From the NCBI GenBank assembly GCA_963728985.1, contig CAVSME010000009.1, positions 434,001-498,000 on the forward strand: 64,000 nt of DNA, in the 5' to 3' direction. Position numbers and translations under genes: made by a program. This DNA comes from DASXAI01 sp963728985. Its GTDB lineage: Bacteria; Actinomycetota; Acidimicrobiia; Acidimicrobiales; Ilumatobacteraceae. Shown here one piece after another: positions 7,831-13,757 of this stretch. The notes under the pieces are model-generated. The model was not told the origin of the DNA. It was given only the letters and a program-made list of their open reading frames with translations, and did not search any database. Each line of letters opens with the position of its first letter. The stretch's first letter is position 1.

Positions 7831-8430
7831 GTGTTCCCCCGGTGTGGTGTGCTCGTGACCGATCGTATGCGGGCACGCGATGTGGGCCACGAGTGGATCG
7901 ACGCCCCACCTCCAGCCAGTCCCGCCGCGTGCGCTGATGTGGTCGCCAGACCGAGCTTCCGTCCGTCGGGTCCGGGCAGTCCGTAGCTCGCGCCACCGGC
8001 ACCCCCTCCCCCGGTGAGGGCACCGGGGCGCGTCTACCTCCAGGCTCTGAGCACGTCGCGGGCCTCCTCGATGGGGGCGACGATCCGGCCGGCGACCTCG
8101 ACTACGACTCGCCGGTGTCAACGATCGACATCCCGATGACGCTGAGTAGCGTGGCGTGAGCTTGATGGAGGTGCGGTCTCGTGATCTCGATACCACGACG
8201 CTTGGCAACGGACCCGCTCGACGACATGGTGTCCGCGCTCGGTCGCGCTGGCTGTCTCGTCGTGGCCGTTCTCGCTGATCAACCGGCACGGAGCAAGCTG
8301 GTTGCGGAACTCGCTTCCCATCTGGAGCCTGCTCCGGTCAAAACCGAGAGTCCGAGCCGAATCGCTCTCGCCAACCGCCACTGTCGCCGAAGCCCAATCT
8401 GTGTCCTAGAGATCCACCACTGGGGGCAGC
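7831..8430. other. 600-bp stretch without a convincing gene
   Basis: Upstream of the monooxygenase and before the next rightward gene no frame shows a recognisable fold. An 87-codon rightward frame at 8181-8444 has mixed composition, no clear ribosome-binding site and no motif I know. GC-rich complementary runs around 7995-8030 (CACCCCC / GAGGGCACCGGGG) could form a hairpin. The divergent promoters of the flanking genes must lie here but I cannot place them. Confidence 0.4.
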
Positions 8431-8943
8431 ATGCCAATCAATGACTACGAGGACGTGAGCGTCTACGGGCTCGACGCGCATCGGGAGGTCGAACTCCTCG
8501 ACCGCCAGAACGAATGCACATTCTGCTGGAGCACGCGGGACGGCTCGCCGATGGCCGTCATCATGAGCTACCTCTACCGCGACGGCCGCTTCTGGCTCAC
8601 TGCCAGTGGCCAGCGCAAGCGGGTGAGCGCCATCCGCCGTGACGAGCGCGTCGCGCTGGTGATCACCTCCAGCGGCACCGACATCGGAGCAGGACTGACC
8701 GTGTCCTACAAGGGAACGGCGAGAGTTCTCGACGACGGCGCCACAAAGGAGTGGTTCTACCCGGCTCTGGCCACGCGCCTCGTCGGCACGCGCAACCCGA
8801 CACGCGTCGCCGAATTCGTGAAGTTCCTCGATTCGCCCCGGCGCGTCGTCGTGGAGGTCACGCCCGGCCTTCGGGTCGGCTACGACGGCTTCAAGATGCG
8901 CGCCGCCACCGCCGAATCTCGCGCCGCGGCGATCAATCAGTGA
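8431..8943 (+). CDS. Pyridoxamine 5'-phosphate oxidase-family (flavin split-barrel) protein
   Basis: 170 residues. The split-barrel core is visible: ECTFCWSTRDGSPMAVIMSY as the first strands, then GRFWLTASGQRKRVSAIRRD (the typical F-x-x-x-x-x-x-K-x-x-x-I-x-R-x-P/D cofactor loop), then RVALVITSSGTD and YKGTARVLDD. Such actinobacterial proteins bind FMN or the deazaflavin F420 and reduce small organic substrates; the cofactor is not decidable here. Its stop overlaps the GTG of the next gene (GTGA at 8940-8943), so the two are co-translated. Confidence 0.8.
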   Translation: MPINDYEDVSVYGLDAHREVELLDRQNECTFCWSTRDGSPMAVIMSYLYRDGRFWLTASGQRKRVSAIRRDERVALVITSSGTDIGAGLTVSYKGTARVLDDGATKEWFYPALATRLVGTRNPTRVAEFVKFLDSPRRVVVEVTPGLRVGYDGFKMRAATAESRAAAINQ

Positions 8944-9248
8944 GCACATTCCTCCACGCCACCATCAAGATCCATCCCGGATGCGTACCGCGCTTCAACG
9001 CCGTGTTGGCGCAGATGAAGCCTGCGCTCGAAGCCGAGGGCTGGCGTCTCGTCGGCGCTTGGATCACGACCGTCGGTCGCCTCTCTCAGGTTGTCGACGT
9101 ATGGAAGCTCCCGGATGCGAATGCCGTGAGCGACGTCCTCAGCTCCGTGCGCCACGACCCGAGGTTCCCGGAGTGGTACGAGGAGTTGAACGCCATCGTC
9201 GACGACGAGGTCTTGCAGCTCATGATCGAACTGCCCTATAGCCCGTGA
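8940..9248 (+). CDS. NIPSNAP-like small protein
   Basis: 102 residues from GTG 8940, coupled to the preceding gene by GTGA. It begins VSTFLHATIKIHPGCVPRF. It is a single ferredoxin-like alpha/beta domain with the NIPSNAP pattern: an early beta strand, a helix (FNAVLAQMKPALEAEGWRLV), a central strand VGAWITTVGRLSQVVDVWKL, then a helix with RHDPRFPEWYEELNAIV. NIPSNAP and related dimeric barrels often accompany monooxygenases and degradative enzymes. The biochemical role is unknown; the operon with a flavin-split-barrel protein suggests a joint small-molecule reaction. Confidence 0.7.
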   Translation: MSTFLHATIKIHPGCVPRFNAVLAQMKPALEAEGWRLVGAWITTVGRLSQVVDVWKLPDANAVSDVLSSVRHDPRFPEWYEELNAIVDDEVLQLMIELPYSP

Positions 9249-9342
9249 GTCGTCACCGATTTACCTGCCGACGCAAACCGCTCGTCGGCTCGTCCGTCTG
9301 GTCCGTCCAGTCCGTGCCGTTCGTAGCGCGCGCTACCAATGG

Positions 9343-9765
9343 TTATCCGTCGCCCCATGGGCTGGCGATCGCGATGCGCGTGTCGGCGAAGTCGTCGACG
9401 TTGCGCGTCGCGAGCAACGCGCCGTGGCTCCGGCAGATCGCCGCGATCTGGGCGTCGGCCGCGCTGATCGGTCGACCCGCTCGTTCCCGCACGACGACGA
9501 TGTCGGCGTAGTGCGCGGCAGCCGTCTCGTCGAACGCCGCAATGCGGTGATCGAAGTCCTCGACGATCATCGAGTCGAGCGCGGTCGCCAAGTCCGACTT
9601 GCGCCGCCCGTCGGGAAGGCGACCGATGCCGTACAGCAACTCCGCGAGCGTCACCGCCGTCAACCACGCGTCGTCGGCGGGCTGCTGGTCGACCCACGCC
9701 ACTACCGCATCGGCAGGCTCGTGTCGCATGAGCTCCGAGACGACGTTCGTGTCGAGGACGATCAC
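9343..9765 (-). CDS. vapC: VapC-family PIN-domain toxin
   Basis: 140 residues. The four acidic PIN residues are visible: Asp5 (MIVLDTNVVSEL), Glu42 (TAVTLAELLYGIG), Asp104 (ISAADAQIAAICRSHG) and Asp124/125 (TRNVDDFAD). Together they hold Mg2+ for cleavage of RNA, usually a tRNA or rRNA loop. The start ATG overlaps the stop of the antitoxin gene (shared ATGA at 9762-9765), the standard vapBC layout. The SxADAQIA and LATRN motifs place it in the FitB-like group. It lies just outside the left repeat of the putative island. Confidence 0.92.
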   Translation of the reverse strand: MIVLDTNVVSELMRHEPADAVVAWVDQQPADDAWLTAVTLAELLYGIGRLPDGRRKSDLATALDSMIVEDFDHRIAAFDETAAAHYADIVVVRERAGRPISAADAQIAAICRSHGALLATRNVDDFADTRIAIASPWGDG

Positions 9766-10007
9766 TCTGGGAACTTCGTCGGGCGTGGCCGTTCGGTCCG
9801 CTCCGGTTGCGTGACCTCCACGCCCCCGATCGCCGCGAATCGTTGGTGTATCCGTGTGCCGAGACCACCCTGACTCGCTGATTTCACGAGCGCCTCGTGC
9901 AGGATCGCCCGTACCTCGGCCTCCATCGAGCGGCCATTGCGCGCGGCGCGCACGCGGAGCGTCGCTCGCAGCTCCTCGTCCACGTCCCTGATCGTCAACG
10001 TCGCCAT
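9762..10007 (-). CDS. vapB: VapB/FitA-like ribbon-helix-helix antitoxin
   Basis: 81 residues from ATG 10007. The N-terminus MATLTIRDVDEELRATLRVR followed by AARNGRSMEAEVRAIL is the FitA-type ribbon-helix-helix DNA-binding domain. The C-terminal tail (about residues 50-81, TRIHQRFAAIGGVEVTQPER) would wrap around and block the VapC active site. It is the first gene of the leftward pair and is expected to repress its own promoter; two tandem 9-bp repeats at 10011-10028 sit directly upstream. Confidence 0.9.
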   Translation of the reverse strand: MATLTIRDVDEELRATLRVRAARNGRSMEAEVRAILHEALVKSASQGGLGTRIHQRFAAIGGVEVTQPERTERPRPTKFPE

Positions 10008-10010
10008 ACC

Positions 10011-10028
10011 AGCAATGCTAGCAATGCT
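10011..10028. promoter_or_regulatory. Tandem 9-bp repeat upstream of vapB (candidate antitoxin operator)
   Basis: AGCAATGCT occurs twice back to back (10011-10019 and 10020-10028), with a palindromic GCTAGC at the join. It starts 4 bp upstream of the vapB start codon. Ribbon-helix-helix antitoxins bind short repeated or symmetric half-sites over their own promoter, so this is a natural operator candidate. The function is inferred from position and repetition only. Confidence 0.5.
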
Positions 10029-10077
10029 GTCAACCGTCCGAGCCCACCTCCATGGACCGCTCCCCTGGCCCGGACCG

Positions 10078-10126
10078 AACTGCCGGGCGCTCAACTGCCG
10101 GGCACTCGTGATGGACGAATGATGGG
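10078..10126. repeat. Direct repeats and GTGATGG/AATGATGG motif outside the left tRNA-like segment
   Basis: AACTGCCGGGC is repeated with a 15-bp period (10078 and 10093). It is followed at 10108-10125 by GTGATGGACGAATGATGG. A near copy (GTGATGGGCAAATGATGG) lies at 31376-31393, just upstream of the integrase. In both places the motif precedes a tRNA-Gly-derived segment by 80-95 bp in the same orientation. This looks like duplicated integration-site architecture, for example integrase arm sites or promoter of two related elements. Confidence 0.45.
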
Positions 10127-10200
10127 CGCGTGCTGGGGCAGGCACCGAAGCAGGGATTGCCGGCTGAGCGGCATCGCACCTGCTCAAAGTGACTGCGACC

Positions 10201-10275
10201 TGGAGCGGACGACGGTGGTCGGGAAGGCGGGATTCGAACCCGCGACCCTCACCTTGGCGAGGTTGACCTAGGTGA
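10201..10275 (-). repeat. Interrupted tRNA-Gly 3' segment: putative left attachment site
   Basis: On the minus strand this segment repeats the 3' part of the tRNA-Gly gene at 31461-31533. A 15-bp block (10201-10215 = 31458-31472, the CCA end and acceptor stem) and a 31-bp block (10228-10258 = 31470-31500, T-arm to anticodon arm) are identical. Here the two blocks are parted by 12 extra bases that include a second CCA-like end (reverse CTTCCCGACCA). The anticodon arm is also interrupted, so it cannot be a working tRNA. Both copies have the same orientation, as expected for att direct repeats flanking an integrated element. Confidence 0.6.
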
Positions 10276-10358
10276 TGCCTCCAACCAGGCCTGACGAGTA
10301 CTTGCCCTGCTCAGGATCCATCCATCGGGCTCCGCTGGCCACCGTTGCCCACCGCTCG

Positions 10359-10420
10359 CAGCCGCCCACAGCCGCCCACAGCCGCCCAAAGCTGCCCCAA
10401 GTGGCACGAAAGTGGCACGA
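10359..10420. repeat. Short tandem repeats inside the left end of the island
   Basis: The 10-base unit GCCGCCCACA is iterated (10361, 10371, a variant at 10381, a decayed unit at 10391). It is followed by two copies of AGTGGCACGA (10400-10409 and 10411-10420). Such short direct repeats beside an att site are typical of tyrosine-integrase arm-binding sites. No gene overlaps them. Confidence 0.4.
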
Positions 10421-10484
10421 GGCTCACTGCTCGTTCCGGCGCCGTCACTCGACAGGCCAATAGCATCGCTGCAATGCCGGGGGG

Positions 10485-10574
10485 ACAGCCGAGCTCGAAC
10501 CCGAGGTGACCGCCTGGCTCGACGGCCGCGCCGACGATCAGTTCGGCCACGTCGCCGGCGCCATTTCGGCTTGA
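10485..10574 (+). pseudogene. Remnant of a HigB/RelE-like (Gp49-type) toxin gene
   Basis: The frame reads TAELEPEVTAWLDGRADDQF then GHVAGAISA and stop at 10572-10574. The E-L-x-x-E-V-x-x-W-L-D-x-L-x-x-x-x-F-x-x-V opening is characteristic of the phage-derived Gp49/HigB toxin family, whose members continue for another ~80 residues. Only ~30 codons remain and no start codon is clear, so it is a fragment. No antitoxin follows. The evidence is a single motif. Confidence 0.35.
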
Positions 10575-10617
10575 CGCGCGTCGCCGGCGCAGAGGCACCA
10601 GCCCGTTGCCGCGGGCG

Positions 10618-11055
10618 CTATCCGTCGGCTCGGGTCCCGACCTGGTCGTGCGGCAATCGTTCGCCGACCATGTGCTGGTGGAGCTCGGTGGTCAGCGTGT
10701 GGATCTCACGGGTGAGCTCGGTGTTCAGCCGCAGCTCCTGTTCCTGGGACGTGAAGTCATGGTCGGCCTTGGCGCGTTGGAACTCGGCTTGGCGGTTCTG
10801 GCCGATCATGACGAACGTCGACAGGAAGATGGCCTCGAGCGAGACGATGAGTGTGAGCTTGGGCCACGGGTCGGACTCGACGAACAGCATCCAGCAGGCG
10901 AAGAGGAGCGCATGGATGTAGACGAACGGCATCGAGCCGGCGAACGCGGTGATCGCGTCGGCGATGCGGAGCTGGACGTTGGCTGCCCGCCGGGCGGCGT
11001 GCTCGACGACGACCGGATGATGGACGGGCGGATGACGGACGGGCGGGGCCGGCAT
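10618..11055 (-). CDS. DUF1003 membrane protein
   Basis: 145 residues. The DUF1003 core is unmistakable: RIADAITAFAGSMPFVYIHA, the hydrophobic span LLFACWMLFVE, then LTLIVSLEAIFLSTFVMIGQ followed by NRQA. This gives two transmembrane helices near residues 43-58 and 68-86. The C-terminal half (RAKADHDFTSQEQELRLNTE) is a cytoplasmic coiled coil. The function of DUF1003 is not established; a role in membrane stress or ion homeostasis is only suggested by frequent company of DoxX, Usp and HdeD genes, as here. It ends a leftward run of such genes. Confidence 0.85.
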   Translation of the reverse strand: MPAPPVRHPPVHHPVVVEHAARRAANVQLRIADAITAFAGSMPFVYIHALLFACWMLFVESDPWPKLTLIVSLEAIFLSTFVMIGQNRQAEFQRAKADHDFTSQEQELRLNTELTREIHTLTTELHQHMVGERLPHDQVGTRADG

Positions 11056-11586
11056 CTACGCCACCTCTCCGACTGGTGCGCGTTGCCCGCCCGCTTCCGA
11101 CGCCGGCGAGGCGGGCGGTCGCCGCAGCAGCGTGGCGATCGCCGCTGCGACGCCGAGTGCCACGCCGCCGACACCCCATGCCGTCGTCCAGTCGAGTCCG
11201 AGCGCGTGGTCGACCGAGATGGATCCGGGCCCCGTCAGCGCGATGGCTGCACCGACGGTGACCAGCACGACCGGATACTCCCAGCCGCCGTTCGTGACCC
11301 ACGGGCCGCGCCCGCGGAGTGCCGACGCGGCGTTCAGCATGACGCCGATCACCGCGGCGCCGGCGAGTGGTGTCAGGAAGCCGAACGCCAGCAATGCGCC
11401 GCCGCCGGCCTCGCTCAGGCCGGCGATCACCGCGAACAGCACGCCCGGGCGGTAACCGAGCAGCTCGAAGAACGCGCCGGTGCGGTGCCGGCCGAGACCT
11501 CCGAACCAGCCGAACACCTTCTGGGTGCCGTGACCGACGAGTGCGCCGCCGACGACGACTCGCAGCAGGAACAGACCGGCGTCCAT
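11056..11586 (-). CDS. DoxX-family membrane protein
   Basis: 176 residues from ATG 11586; a GTG three codons upstream (11595) overlaps the preceding stop and is an alternative start. It begins MDAGLFLLRVVVGGALVGHG followed by TQKVFGWFGG, the DoxX N-terminal signature, and continues through four predicted membrane helices to about residue 150. DoxX proteins are small quinone- or thiosulfate-oxidation-linked membrane subunits in some organisms and oxidoreductase partners in mycobacteria; here no catalytic partner is adjacent. It overlaps or abuts the Usp gene upstream, so it is part of the same leftward operon. Confidence 0.85.
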   Translation of the reverse strand: MDAGLFLLRVVVGGALVGHGTQKVFGWFGGLGRHRTGAFFELLGYRPGVLFAVIAGLSEAGGGALLAFGFLTPLAGAAVIGVMLNAASALRGRGPWVTNGGWEYPVVLVTVGAAIALTGPGSISVDHALGLDWTTAWGVGGVALGVAAAIATLLRRPPASPASEAGGQRAPVGEVA

Positions 11587-11591
11587 GGCGT

Positions 11592-12485
11592 TCACGCCTC
11601 CACCGGTGGTGCCGGCACGACGAGCACGGGGGCCGTCGCGGTCTGGACGATGCCGGCGGCGCCTGATCCGTGCACCAGGCGTGCGAGCGGGTCGCGCAGA
11701 TGGCTGGTGACGGCGATGAGCCCCGTCGGATGGGAGGCGAGGTAGTCCTTGATGCCCTCCCCGGCGCTGATCGGGTCGTAGACGACGACGGTCTCCAGTC
11801 CGGGCGCGTCGGGCGCCCACTGCTCGCGGAGGCGTCGGACGTAGTCGCCGGCATCCTCGTTGGGTCCGTGCCGGCGCCGCCAGGGGTCGCCGATGCGCAC
11901 GGGGGGCGGGCAGGGCTCGGCGACGGTGACGATCGTGAGCTTCATGCCGAGGGCGCGGGCCCAGGCGGCGGCGACCGGCAGGCCCCGCTCGGAGCCGGGC
12001 GTCCCGTCGACACAGGCGACGAGGTGGTCCACGGCGAGCGGCGGGGCCGGCCCGTCGTCGGGGTCCAGGAGGACGACATCGGGCCCGGCGACCACGGCGG
12101 GGGCACCGCCGCGCTCGACGATCTCGCGCCCTGTCGATCCGAGCACGATGCCGGAGGCGCGTCCCCGGCCGTGGGTCGCCAGGCACACCAGGCAGGAGTC
12201 GAGCTGCGAGGCACAGCGCTGGACGGCGCCGGCGATGTCGGTGTCGACCTCGACGTGGATGCCGGGGTCGTCGGGTTCGGTGCCGAGTGCGCGCGCCGCC
12301 TCGCCCCGGCTCCGCTGTACGTGGCCGTCGGAGGCGGCGACGGTGACGGTGTGGACGGTGGCGTCGAACCTCCGCGCGAGCGCGCTGGCGGTCGGGAGCG
12401 CCCCATCGGCGAAGGGGGAGCCGTCGAGCGGGACGAGGATCGTGCGGTAGGCGGGATCGGCGGCGCGCTTGGGGAAGCTGCTCAT
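11592..12485 (-). CDS. Tandem-domain universal stress protein
   Basis: 297 residues with two Usp domains. Domain 1 (about 13-137) starts YRTILVPLDGSPFADGAL and has an ATP-loop-like THGRGRASGIVLGSTGREIV. Domain 2 (about 152-292) starts DHLVACVDGTPGSERGL and ends SHLRDPLARLVHGSGAAGIV, in which the G-x-x-G ATP loop is not fully kept. Domain 1 is therefore the likelier nucleotide binder. Actinobacterial tandem Usp proteins bind ATP and are induced in hypoxia or stationary phase. Its neighbours (DoxX, HdeD, DUF1003) fit a stress cluster. A GC-rich hairpin lies in its 5' flank. Confidence 0.9.
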   Translation of the reverse strand: MSSFPKRAADPAYRTILVPLDGSPFADGALPTASALARRFDATVHTVTVAASDGHVQRSRGEAARALGTEPDDPGIHVEVDTDIAGAVQRCASQLDSCLVCLATHGRGRASGIVLGSTGREIVERGGAPAVVAGPDVVLLDPDDGPAPPLAVDHLVACVDGTPGSERGLPVAAAWARALGMKLTIVTVAEPCPPPVRIGDPWRRRHGPNEDAGDYVRRLREQWAPDAPGLETVVVYDPISAGEGIKDYLASHPTGLIAVTSHLRDPLARLVHGSGAAGIVQTATAPVLVVPAPPVEA

Positions 12486-12543
12486 GGTTGTTTCTCCGTG
12501 GCGGTGCCGGGTTGCCGGGCGAACGCCCGACCGGTCATTGGCA

Positions 12544-12586
12544 CGCGCCCCCGCCGCCGCCCCTGGTGGGCGGCGGCGGGGGTGCG
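12544..12586 (-). terminator. Very GC-rich 19-bp hairpin between the HdeD-like and Usp genes
   Basis: Bases 12544-12562 pair with 12568-12586 without a mismatch except one G-T, around a 5-base loop. It follows the HdeD-like gene in the direction of transcription and precedes usp. There is no T-tract, so it may be a terminator/attenuator or an mRNA-stability hairpin separating expression of the two genes. The structure is read directly; its role is inferred. Confidence 0.55.
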
Positions 12587-12620
12587 CGGCGTGCGGGTGG
12601 GGGCCGCGACGTAAGTCATG

Positions 12621-13208
12621 TCACCTCACCGCCTGTCCCTGCGGTTCGGTCCGGATGCTGGTCTGGCTCGTCAGCTCATGGGTCTCGTGCCGGACCATCG
12701 ACGCGAGCCACAGCTCCTGAGCGCCGAACAGGAAGACGAACCAGCCGATCGCCCAGGTGATGCCGATCGCCCCGGCGCCCGGGTTGACGAGGAGGAGCAC
12801 GCTGAGGAGCACCAGCAGGACACCGCCGAGCGCGATCCACCCTGCCCCCGGCACCTGTTTGCGGGCGGTGATGGCGAAGGCGATCCGAGAGCCGCCGATG
12901 AGCAGCGACCAGGTCGCGATCACGACGAGTAGTGCCAGCGCCGTCATTGACGGCCACACCAGGGTGACGATCCCGGCACCGATGCCGGTGACGCCCCAGA
13001 AGGCGACCCAGCCGCGGTCGACCAGCCGCTTGTCGGAGATCGCCGCTGACAGCGCGGTGACGCCGTCAACGAACGCGAACGCGCCCCACAGCAGGACGAG
13101 GGCCCAGAGGGTGACGCGCGGCCAGACCAGCGTGCCCAGCCCGACGAGCACGGCCGCCGCCCCTGGCACGGCGAGCCGCTTCCAGCTACCGACGTAGGCC
13201 CGCATCAT
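12621..13208 (-). CDS. HdeD/DUF308-family membrane protein
   Basis: 195 residues from ATG 13208, whose ATGA overlaps the upstream stop. It contains about six short hydrophobic helices arranged as repeated pairs (GAAAVLVGLGTLVWPRVTLW, LLVVIATWSLLIGGSRIAFA, IGITWAIGWFVFLFGAQELW). This is the DUF308 repeat pattern of HdeD, an inner-membrane protein linked to acid resistance in E. coli. The tail LASMVRHETHELTSQTSIRT is hydrophilic. Role here is inferred from family and stress-gene context. Confidence 0.8.
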   Translation of the reverse strand: MMRAYVGSWKRLAVPGAAAVLVGLGTLVWPRVTLWALVLLWGAFAFVDGVTALSAAISDKRLVDRGWVAFWGVTGIGAGIVTLVWPSMTALALLVVIATWSLLIGGSRIAFAITARKQVPGAGWIALGGVLLVLLSVLLLVNPGAGAIGITWAIGWFVFLFGAQELWLASMVRHETHELTSQTSIRTEPQGQAVR

Positions 13209-13648
13209 GACGCCGCTCCGATGGTCGGCGCGGCGAGGTCGTCGGCCGCCATGCGGGCGAGCGCGGCATCGACGACGGCGTACTCGGCGACGCTCAACGA
13301 GTAGGCGGCGACCTCGACGGCGGCGGCGGCGTCTTCCTCGGCCGCGCCAGCGAGGCGCACGGCCCGATGCAGCTCGTGCTCGGACTGCCGCTTCTGGACC
13401 CGGGCGCGGACCTCCTCGACCGGTCGCTTCAGGGACGCCTTGGTCTCGTTCCACCAGGTGCGGCCGGCGTCGCCGGCCTCACGGCTGGCCGACTCGAGCT
13501 CGCCGGCCTCGGCCTTGAACGCTTCGTCGATCTCCTTGCCGCGTTTCTCGAGCTGGGCTCGATTCGCCTCGTAGGCGGCGGTTGCGGAGTCCTCCAGCAC
13601 CTTGACTCGAGCAGAGAGCTCTTCCAGGGATTCGGACAGTGTCTTCAT
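13205..13648 (-). CDS. Coiled-coil protein of unknown function
   Basis: 147 residues from ATG 13648, which has GGAG at good spacing; an ATG ten codons upstream (13678) is possible. The N-terminal half is a long amphipathic helix (LSESLEELSARVKVLEDSAT, then RAQLEKRGKEIDEAFKAEAG). The second half, VRLAGAAEEDAAAAVEVAAY to MAADDLA, is an Ala-rich helix. There is no signal peptide, membrane span or catalytic motif. It is translationally coupled to the HdeD-like gene. I do not recognise a family; a structural or membrane-associated stress role is possible but not shown. Confidence 0.65.
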   Translation of the reverse strand: MKTLSESLEELSARVKVLEDSATAAYEANRAQLEKRGKEIDEAFKAEAGELESASREAGDAGRTWWNETKASLKRPVEEVRARVQKRQSEHELHRAVRLAGAAEEDAAAAVEVAAYSLSVAEYAVVDAALARMAADDLAAPTIGAAS

Positions 13649-13757
13649 GTTGTGCTCCGTTCTCACGTTTGCTTGCAAGGCGAAGGTAAGACGGAAGGCC
13701 TGTTCGGCGAATCCACGGAAACCCCAGTCTTCGTGGGTTTGCGACCGCGAAACGGCG

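Noticed and set aside
5941..8289. Extending the Baeyer-Villiger monooxygenase to an upstream start near 8289
   Set aside because: The added 150 codons are Arg/Pro-rich with no protein character; GTG 7830 has a good ribosome-binding site.
8181..8444. 87-codon rightward frame before the split-barrel gene
   Set aside because: Some helix-like stretches but no recognisable family, and its end overlaps the start of a convincing gene; not supported enough to call.
10201..10275. A functional second tRNA-Gly or tRNA-Pro gene
   Set aside because: The anticodon arm is interrupted and the acceptor stem has no matching 5' strand; it is a fragment.
10360..10400. Four 10-bp repeats considered as a CRISPR array
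   Set aside because: Units are contiguous without spacers and far too short; more like integrase arm sites or slippage repeats.
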